Assembly: GCA_001795315.1 (NCBI GenBank)
Contig: MGOH01000007.1
Span: 3,661 to 9,603, forward strand
Direction: 5' to 3'
Origin: Chloroflexi bacterium RBG_19FT_COMBO_48_23
GTDB lineage: Bacteria > Chloroflexota > Dehalococcoidia > GIF9 > UBA5620
DNA: 5,943 nt
Shown here: in pieces, positions 1 to 4,902 of the stretch
Numbering within the stretch: the first letter of the stretch is position 1
Layout of the letters: every line of letters begins with the position of its first letter
The notes under the pieces: generated by a model
The model's database searches: none
What the model was told of the DNA's origin: nothing
What the model saw: only the letters and a program-made list of their open reading frames with translations
Translations under genes and position numbers: made by a program

Positions 1-94
1 ACGGAATCATCCCGGCAGCCCAGACAGCAGGCACAGAACAAAAAGTAAAGAGCAAAATTAGACATAACGCCAGAGCAGGAACTTTTATTTTCAC
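1..94 (-). CDS. Start of an unidentified secreted protein (N-terminal signal peptide, runs off left edge)
   Basis: An open frame of 31 codons starts at GTG (94-92) and continues past the window edge without a stop. The translation begins MKIKVPALALCLILL and reaches AVWAAGMIP. It has the layout of a Sec signal peptide: two lysines at residues 2 and 4, a hydrophobic core at about residues 5-20, then a V-W-A site (residues 24-26) that fits signal peptidase I, with cleavage probably after Ala26 or Ala27. The cysteines at 11 and 19 do not fit a lipobox, so a lipoprotein is unlikely. A strong G-rich Shine-Dalgarno sits 7 nt upstream and a TATAAT box 38 nt upstream of the start, which supports a real, separately expressed gene. 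The mature protein is outside the window, so its function cannot be stated. Confidence 0.72.
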   Translation of the reverse strand, partial: MKIKVPALALCLILLFTFCSVPAVWAAGMIP

Positions 95-101
95 GCTTGT
101 T

Positions 102-114
102 CTCCCCCCTTCCT
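102..114 (-). promoter_or_regulatory. Ribosome binding site of the secreted-protein gene
   Basis: On the minus strand this reads AGGAAGGGGGGAG, ending 7 nt before the GTG start. It includes a run of six G and matches the anti-Shine-Dalgarno sequence well. It decides the GTG start, since no ATG lies near by in that frame. Confidence 0.7.
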
Positions 115-131
115 GTAAATAGTCACATTCT

Positions 132-137
132 ATTATA
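132..137 (-). promoter_or_regulatory. Candidate -10 box (TATAAT) for the secreted-protein gene
   Basis: A perfect TATAAT reads on the minus strand. Transcription would start near 124-126 and give a leader of about 30 nt containing the Shine-Dalgarno. No recognisable -35 box is found at 15-19 bp spacing, and there is no TGn extension, so the promoter may need an activator or may be weak. The region upstream is AT-rich. This rests on the box and its position only. Confidence 0.45.
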
Positions 138-163
138 GCGCAAATTTAAGCAAAAATTTCGCT
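137..163. repeat. Inverted repeat beside the TATAAT box (possible operator or hairpin)
   Basis: On the plus strand AGCG (137-140) and AAATTT (142-147) are complementary to AAATTT (154-159) and CGCT (160-163), giving 10 base pairs with one bulged base (141) and a 6-nt centre. The repeat covers the spacer and -35 position of the candidate promoter and touches the TATAAT box by one base. As DNA it could be a binding site for a dimeric regulator. As RNA from pheT read-through it could fold, but no U-run follows, so it is not a standard intrinsic terminator. Confidence 0.45.
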
Positions 164-203
164 TAATGAAGAGAATTTTTGAACAACTCCGGCGACGGAC
201 AGG

Positions 204-2609
204 TCAGCTCCTCAAGATAGCGCTAAAATCGCGCTGCAGTTTATCCAGGACCTGCTGCTGGACTTTGTCGACTTCGTTATCAGTCAAGGTATGTGTGGGT
301 GATTGATAGATAATTCTGAAAGCGAGGGATTTTTTACCTGCCGGTACCTGTTCTCCAGCATAAAGATCAAAAAGAACGACTGAATTCACAAGAGAAAAAT
401 TTTGAATGATGTCGCAAATCTGTTGATAGGTTATCTGCTCATCAACCAAAAGTGCAATATCCCTGCTCGTACTTGGATATCGGAGTATCGTTTGATATCT
501 TTTGACAGCAGCGGTTAAAGACAACAATTTTTCAGAGTCGATTTCAATAAGATAGGCAGAATCAGAAAGCTCAAAGGATTCTAATACCTTTGGATGCAGT
601 TCTCCGACCACACCTAACTTATCATTACCAATAATTACACTAGCGCTTCTCCCCGGACACAAGCTCTCGTCTTCACCCTCCTCAAACTTCGCAATCACTC
701 CCAATCGGGATAGAATAGACTCTACCAACCCCTTGGCAACAAAAAAATCAATAGGCTCCACTTTACCCCGCCAGGACAACCCACGCTCCGAACCACTAAG
801 TACAGCACAGAGCATCTCCTTCTCCTGGGGCAAATCCATTTCCCGGGGAAAGAAAACCTTCCCAATCTCAAAAAGCCTTATGACGTCTTCTTGATACCTC
901 CTATTTCGGGCTAAAACTGATAAGACACCAGCTCGCAAACTAGTACGAAGATATTCCTGCTCTCTGGACATCGGGTTAGACACTTTCATTGGAGTCGGAC
1001 CTATCAGGCGAAGCTGTGGCGAAAGCCTACCTAGCATCTCCAGGCTGGTCAAGGAATAAGTAAGTACTTCTTGGAAACCACAGCTTATAAGGATACTACG
1101 TAACTGGCGTCTGAGAGATAACATTGGCGCTGGCTCATGCCTTGGCAATTGTGAACTCAGCATCGTAGTAGGAATCTTATCATAGCCGATAATACGAGCT
1201 ACCTCTTCAACTAAATCAGCAGCACAACCGATGTCTGTACGCCACCAAGGAACACCAACCTTAATTTGTGAATCTGATTTGGCTTGGAGGCAATCAAATC
1301 CCAATAGTTCCAAAGTCTTGGCGACCTCGCTAGCCCCCATTTCTAAACCAAGAAGCCGTTTAATGTCAGCGACAGGCAAAAGCATAGGTTTTTTCTGCTT
1401 TTTGCCGGGATAAACATCAATGATTCCCTCTGCCACCTTGCCCCCAGCTAGTTCCATCAATAATTGAGTAGCTCGTTTTAACGCTATCAGTGGCAAGTCT
1501 CGGCTAAGTCCCTTCTCAAACCGTAGCGAGGCTTCGCTGCCTAGCCGAAGACCAAGGCTCCCCTGATGAATAACCGCCTGATTGAAATTTGCCGATTCTA
1601 TCAGAACAGTGGTAGTACTATTTGTAACTTCCGTATCCCCCCCTCCCATAATACCGGCAACAGCAACAGCTCGCTCTTTGTCAGCAATAACGAGGACATC
1701 CGAGTTGAGTTTACGCTCGACCCCATCCAAAGTAGTTATAACCTCGCCATTCCCTGCTCGACGTACGATAATTTGTTTCCCACGTATCTCATTATAATCA
1801 AAGGCATGAAGTGGTTGCCCATATTCCAGCATCACATAGTTTGTCACATCAACAATATTGTTAATAGGTCGCATCCCACAAGCTGACAAACGCTGTTGCA
1901 TCCATTGAGGAGATGAAGCTACTTTAATCCCAGCCAGCAAGCTAGCACAGTACCTGGGACACAGATTCGACTCTACAATCTCCACGGCAGCATCTAAATC
2001 TATTGCCCTTCCCAATTCCTGATAGCCAACTTCAGGTATATGCAGCCTGCTACCCGTGAGAGCCGCTATCTCCCTGGCAATACCAATCACCGATAGACAG
2101 TCAGGTCGGTTTGGTGTTATATCCAGGTCAAGAATCTTATCACCAAGATACTCAGACAAAGGAATACCAATCGCCGCTTCCGCCGACAGAATCATAATAC
2201 CTTCATGACTATCAGAAATTCCCAGTTCCTTCTCAGAACAAATCATCCCTTCAGAAACAACACCCCGAATCTTAGCTGGTTTCAATTGCGCCCTTTCACC
2301 ACTATGACCATCTATGAGATTAGCTCCCACACATGCAAAAGCCACCTTATCACCAACTGTGACATTCGGTGCACCACAGACTACAGTGGAACTTTGTTTC
2401 CCTAAATCAACAGTCACCAACCTCAGGCGGCCAGCATCAGGATGAGCATTAACATCAACTATTTTGCCAACCAATATACTATCCCATTCTCCACCGATGA
2501 CCTCCACTCCCCCAACCTCTAACCCAGCCATAGTCAACCGTTCACACAGTTCTTCAAGTGGCACAGATAAGTCGACATATTCTTTTAGCCAGCGAATCGA
2601 GACTTTCAT
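204..2609 (-). CDS. pheT: Phenylalanyl-tRNA synthetase beta subunit
   Basis: Full-length PheRS beta chain (801 aa, usual size about 790-810). With PheS it forms the cytoplasmic alpha2beta2 enzyme that charges tRNA-Phe; the beta chain binds tRNA and hydrolyses mischarged Tyr-tRNA-Phe. Visible parts in order: N-terminal segment starting MKVSIRWLKEYVDL; EMAP/OB-type tRNA-binding domain at about 42-155, with NAHPDAGRLRLV at 54-65; ITPNRPDCLSVIGIARE at 164-180; B3/B4 editing domain at about 212-385, with NIVDVTNYVMLEYGQPLHAFD at about 251-271 and EASLRFEKGLSRD at 359-371; B5 domain at about 405-477, ending DLVEEVARIIGYDKIP; catalytic-like core at about 490-690; C-terminal ferredoxin-fold anticodon-binding domain at about 709-801, starting RYPSTSRDIALLVD. 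The ATG start matches the family N-terminus and follows a GGAG with a rather long 12-nt spacing. It lies 36 bp after pheS and is the last gene of the cluster. No broken domain or frameshift is seen. Confidence 0.98.
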   Translation of the reverse strand: MKVSIRWLKEYVDLSVPLEELCERLTMAGLEVGGVEVIGGEWDSILVGKIVDVNAHPDAGRLRLVTVDLGKQSSTVVCGAPNVTVGDKVAFACVGANLIDGHSGERAQLKPAKIRGVVSEGMICSEKELGISDSHEGIMILSAEAAIGIPLSEYLGDKILDLDITPNRPDCLSVIGIAREIAALTGSRLHIPEVGYQELGRAIDLDAAVEIVESNLCPRYCASLLAGIKVASSPQWMQQRLSACGMRPINNIVDVTNYVMLEYGQPLHAFDYNEIRGKQIIVRRAGNGEVITTLDGVERKLNSDVLVIADKERAVAVAGIMGGGDTEVTNSTTTVLIESANFNQAVIHQGSLGLRLGSEASLRFEKGLSRDLPLIALKRATQLLMELAGGKVAEGIIDVYPGKKQKKPMLLPVADIKRLLGLEMGASEVAKTLELLGFDCLQAKSDSQIKVGVPWWRTDIGCAADLVEEVARIIGYDKIPTTMLSSQLPRHEPAPMLSLRRQLRSILISCGFQEVLTYSLTSLEMLGRLSPQLRLIGPTPMKVSNPMSREQEYLRTSLRAGVLSVLARNRRYQEDVIRLFEIGKVFFPREMDLPQEKEMLCAVLSGSERGLSWRGKVEPIDFFVAKGLVESILSRLGVIAKFEEGEDESLCPGRSASVIIGNDKLGVVGELHPKVLESFELSDSAYLIEIDSEKLLSLTAAVKRYQTILRYPSTSRDIALLVDEQITYQQICDIIQNFSLVNSVVLFDLYAGEQVPAGKKSLAFRIIYQSPTHTLTDNEVDKVQQQVLDKLQRDFSAILRS

Positions 2610-2621
2610 TACTAAATTAAG

Positions 2622-2625
2622 CTCC
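2622..2625 (-). promoter_or_regulatory. Ribosome binding site of pheT
   Basis: GGAG within CTGGAGC, 12 nt before the ATG of pheT. The spacing is longer than the usual 5-9 nt, so initiation may be modest or helped by ribosomes finishing pheS 36 bp upstream. Confidence 0.5.
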
Positions 2626-2645
2626 AGGAATCACAACGACCAGAT

Positions 2646-3692
2646 TCAGAATTGCCTTAGAAATCTGATGTCATTACTATAAAAGAGGCGAATATCATCT
2701 ATACCATAGCGAAGTATTGGAATACGCTCCACCCCCATACCAAAGGCGAAACCTGAATATACTTCAGGGTCAATGCCAATGCGACGGAGAACTTCAGGAT
2801 GTACCATACCCGCACCTAAAATTTCAATCCAGCCGCTATTGCCGCACAGCCGGCATCCAGCACCACGGCACACCAGACAATCAATAGCCACCTCAACACC
2901 TGGTTCTACAAACGGGAAGTAATCACAACGAAAGCGACACTTCCTATCCTCGCCAAAAAGGCAGCGAGCAAATTCAAAAAGGGTGCCCTTCAAGTCAGCC
3001 AGAGTTATGTTCCTATCAACTGCCAGCCCCTCAACTTGATAAAACATCCACTCATGCGTAGCATCTGTAGCTTCATATCTGTAGACTCGTCCAGGCGCTA
3101 TTATTCTTATCGGTGGACACGATTTCTCCATGACTCTTATCTGAACTGGAGAGGTATGAGTTCTCAAAAGCATAGGCCTACTACCAGTTTTAGCCTCAAA
3201 GTCCACCCACAACGTAGCAAACATATCTCGAGCCGGGTGGTCTGCTGGCATGTTAAGAGCTTCGAAATTATAATAATCCCACTCTACCTCCGGCCCCTCC
3301 ACGACTTGAAAACCCATGTTGCCAAAAATACCACAAATCTCTTCAAGTATTTGAGTTGTTGGATGGAGACGGCCGAGAGGAATCCGTTGGCCTGGCAAGG
3401 TGATGTCTAAAGCTTCACGTCGCTGTGAAAGAGCCGAGCCTTGTTGTAAATTACGCTTTCTTTCAGCAAATGCAGCTTCGAGAACCCCTTTAAGCTCATT
3501 GGCTCGAGCACCGACTGCACGCCGTTCTTTTAAAGGCAAATCTGCCAATGAGCGTAGAATCTGGATTAAACTACCTTTTCTGCCCAAATAGCGAATTCGC
3601 CACGTTTCGAGATCGTTGACATCAGTGATTTTGCCCAGCTCATCAGAAGCTTTAGAGGCAAGCTCTTCAACCTGATTTAGCATCATTCGCAC
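2646..3692 (-). CDS. pheS: Phenylalanyl-tRNA synthetase alpha subunit, Thermus-like form with four-cysteine insert
   Basis: Catalytic chain of PheRS (348 aa, usual size 330-350), a class II synthetase that forms Phe-AMP and transfers Phe to tRNA-Phe with PheT. Residues 1-90 are the charged helical N-terminal arm expected to form the coiled coil that contacts tRNA. The catalytic domain runs from about 105 to the end: motif 1 region with [19 protein letters not shown] at 131-149; [12 protein letters not shown] at 175-186; motif 2 region [21 protein letters not shown] at 201-221; the Phe-pocket segment YFPFVEPG at 258-265; motif 3 GMGVERI at 318-324. Cys272, 275, 280 and 283 form CxxC-x4-CxxC, probably a zinc knuckle; many PheS chains lack it. 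The retained alanine in GFAFGMG is the usual Phe-specificity residue. The start is uncertain: GTG at 3692, or ATG at 3686 or 3683. None has a clear Shine-Dalgarno, and GTG lies 15 bp after rplT, so translational coupling is likely. Confidence 0.97.
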   Translation of the reverse strand: MRMMLNQVEELASKASDELGKITDVNDLETWRIRYLGRKGSLIQILRSLADLPLKERRAVGARANELKGVLEAAFAERKRNLQQGSALSQRREALDITLPGQRIPLGRLHPTTQILEEICGIFGNMGFQVVEGPEVEWDYYNFEALNMPADHPARDMFATLWVDFEAKTGSRPMLLRTHTSPVQIRVMEKSCPPIRIIAPGRVYRYEATDATHEWMFYQVEGLAVDRNITLADLKGTLFEFARCLFGEDRKCRFRCDYFPFVEPGVEVAIDCLVCRGAGCRLCGNSGWIEILGAGMVHPEVLRRIGIDPEVYSGFAFGMGVERIPILRYGIDDIRLFYSNDIRFLRQF

Positions 3693-3707
3693 TATGTGAG
3701 GTAGACT

Positions 3708-4067
3708 TTAGCTCTTAAGTTTCTCTGAGGCTAGCATCAGTAACTTGGAGAAGCCGGATGGGTCGTTTACTGCCATGTCTGCCAGTGTTTTTCGGTTGAT
3801 TTCTACATCAGCTTTTTTTAGCCCATCCATAAACTGACTATAGGAAAGCCCACCGGCACGGGCAGCAGCATTTATCCTGACAATCCACAACCGCCTCATA
3901 TCACCTTTACGCTCTCGGCGATGCCGATAGGCATAAGATAGAGCATGAATCATAGACTCATGGGCACGCCGGAAAAGAGAATGCCTCGTAGCCTTATGCC
4001 CCTTGGTTAACTTTAGTACTTTTTTATGTCTTCGATGAGTGACTATTCCGCCTTTAACTCGTGGCAA
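3708..4067 (-). CDS. rplT: 50S ribosomal protein L20
   Basis: Complete L20 (119 aa, family 115-120), a basic protein that binds 23S rRNA early in large-subunit assembly. The family N-terminus is clear: PRVKGGIVTHRRHKKVLKLTKG, then RRAHESMIHALSYAYRHRRERKGDMRRLWI and INAAARAGGLSYSQFMDGLKKA, ending in the LADMAVNDP globular part. The start is TTG (4067-4065), chosen because PRVK must follow directly and because a perfect AGGAGG lies 6 nt upstream; no ATG or GTG is available in frame close by. It sits 15 bp after rpmI and 15 bp before pheS. In Bacillus and E. coli, L20 represses its own operon through mRNA structures. No such structure could be confirmed here by eye. Confidence 0.98.
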   Translation of the reverse strand: MPRVKGGIVTHRRHKKVLKLTKGHKATRHSLFRRAHESMIHALSYAYRHRRERKGDMRRLWIVRINAAARAGGLSYSQFMDGLKKADVEINRKTLADMAVNDPSGFSKLLMLASEKLKS

Positions 4068-4073
4068 TCACTT

Positions 4074-4079
4074 CCTCCT
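4074..4079 (-). promoter_or_regulatory. Ribosome binding site of rplT (decides the TTG start)
   Basis: Perfect AGGAGG, 6 nt before TTG, lying in the 15-bp gap after the rpmI stop codon. Its strength and spacing fix the TTG as start and probably compensate for the weaker start codon. Confidence 0.85.
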
Positions 4080-4082
4080 AAT

Positions 4083-4286
4083 CTATTTCAAGCCATAGGG
4101 CAAAAGCCTCTTCAGTCTAGCCTTATCAGCAGGCTGAACCGGAATCATCTCATCATAAAGGCGCTTGGATCTGGCCGGCTTCTTACGCCTTAGATGGCTT
4201 TTGCCAACTTTAACACGCATAATTTTGCCGCTGCCAGTGATGTGGAGACGGCTCTTGGCACCTTTATGGGTCTTAAGCTTCGGCAT
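4083..4286 (-). CDS. rpmI: 50S ribosomal protein L35
   Basis: Complete L35 (67 aa, family 62-68), a small, very basic protein of the large ribosomal subunit. It begins MPKLKTHKGAKSRLHITGSGK, the standard L35 opening (family form MPKxKTHKGAAKRF), followed by HLRRKKPARSKRL and the C-terminal KARLKRLLPYGLK. The ATG directly follows the TAG stop of infC with no intervening base. Its Shine-Dalgarno (GAGGAG) lies within the last codons of infC. This tight junction implies translational coupling of L35 to IF3. Confidence 0.97.
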   Translation of the reverse strand: MPKLKTHKGAKSRLHITGSGKIMRVKVGKSHLRRKKPARSKRLYDEMIPVQPADKARLKRLLPYGLK

Positions 4287-4835
4287 CTAAACTTTCTCCT
4301 CGATAGCTGGTTTTTTAATCTGCTTTGTCAAGCTCGGCGAAAGCACCAAGCTCATAAACCTATTCTCAGAAGATGGGGCACCATCAAATATTGCTATATC
4401 CTTCAAATCATCCGCCGCTTTTCTTAACAGTTTCAAACCTAGTTCCGGATGTGTAATCTCACGTCCTCGAAAAACTACAAATAACTTTACCTTATCACCA
4501 TCCCCCAACAACTTCCTTGCTATCTTAATCTTAGTCTCGAGGTCATGTTCCTTCATCCTCGGCCTAATTCTAATTTCTTTGAGTATGACACCTTTCTGGC
4601 TCTTTCGTGCTTTTCGCTCCTTTTTGGTCTGCTCGTATCTATATCTGCCATAATCAATAATTCGACATACAGGAGGAACTGAATTTGACGCCATCTCAAC
4701 TAGATCAAGGCTCCGTTCATTAGCGATCTGCAACGCCTTCTCAACCGGGAATACTCCCAGCTGTGTTCCTGTCTCCCCTATAAGCCGAACCTCCCTAGCT
4801 CTAATCTGTCGATTAATGCGTAGTTCCTTGACTAT
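4287..4835 (-). CDS. infC: Translation initiation factor IF-3, non-canonical ATA start
   Basis: IF3 binds the 30S subunit, blocks early 50S joining and checks the start codon and initiator tRNA. From ATA at 4835-4833 the product is 182 aa, the normal IF3 size (about 170-180). The N-terminal domain covers about residues 6-80: INRQIRAREVRLIGETGTQLG at 7-27, then LDLVEMASNSVPPVCRIIDYGRYRYEQ at about 43-69. A lysine- and arginine-rich linker follows, and the C-terminal domain covers about 84-172 (KEIRIRP at 86-92, then GDKVKLFVVFRGREITHPELG). The tail KKPAIEEKV overlaps the rpmI Shine-Dalgarno. Between an in-frame TGA upstream and codon 35 (TTG at 4733) there is no ATG, GTG or TTG. Starting at that TTG would delete the first half of the conserved N-terminal domain. 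ATA is chosen for its 6-nt spacing from GAGG and family length. An ATT at 4817 is less likely. A base error turning ATG into ATA cannot be excluded. Confidence 0.93.
   Translation of the reverse strand: MVKELRINRQIRAREVRLIGETGTQLGVFPVEKALQIANERSLDLVEMASNSVPPVCRIIDYGRYRYEQTKKERKARKSQKGVILKEIRIRPRMKEHDLETKIKIARKLLGDGDKVKLFVVFRGREITHPELGLKLLRKAADDLKDIAIFDGAPSSENRFMSLVLSPSLTKQIKKPAIEEKV
4296..4301 (-). promoter_or_regulatory. Ribosome binding site of rpmI inside infC
   Basis: GAGGAG, coding for the two glutamates near the IF3 C-terminus, lies 9 nt before the rpmI ATG. Ribosomes finishing infC would cover this site, consistent with coupled translation. Confidence 0.75.
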
Positions 4836-4902
4836 GTTTTTCCTCGCCTCCTTACACGAAGTGGGCCATCGGGCAGAAATATATCATATCCACAAGAGGA
4901 AA
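4836..4902 (-). promoter_or_regulatory. thrS-infC spacer: infC leader with complementary TTTCCTC / GAGGAAA
   Basis: This is the longest gap inside the cluster (67 bp). TTTCCTC right after the thrS stop (4902-4896) is an exact complement of GAGGAAA (4845-4839), which contains the GAGG closest to the infC start. Pairing of these 7 bases would bury that part of the ribosome binding site. A TATGAT at 4888-4883 resembles a -10 box but has no matching -35, so an internal promoter is not supported. Confidence 0.3.
4842..4853 (-). promoter_or_regulatory. Ribosome binding site of infC (decides the ATA start)
   Basis: On the minus strand this reads AAGGAGGCGAGG: a strong AAGGAGG 11 nt before the ATA, and a second GAGG 6 nt before it. 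No other plausible codon lies at suitable spacing, so this site points to ATA as the IF3 start. Confidence 0.65.

Noticed and set aside
190..201. TCCG-TCGC-CGGA stem as terminator of pheT
   Set aside because: The stem is only four base pairs and the sequence after it (GTTGTTCAAAAATTC) has no U-run.
1566..1886. Plus-strand open frame of 106 codons
   Set aside because: It lies wholly inside pheT on the opposite strand, has no family resemblance or ribosome binding site, and its sequence is explained by antisense reading of conserved PheT codons.
3036..3410. Plus-strand open frame of 124 codons
   Set aside because: It is antisense to the conserved PheS catalytic domain, with low-complexity composition and no recognisable motif.
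4194..4427. Plus-strand open frame of 77 codons across the infC-rpmI junction
   Set aside because: It is fully covered by two conserved genes on the other strand and has no supporting signal.
4287..4733. IF3 starting at TTG 4733 (148 aa)
   Set aside because: Conserved IF3 N-terminal residues (INRQIRAREVRLIGE and onward) continue in frame upstream, and the TTG has no ribosome binding site at a useful distance.
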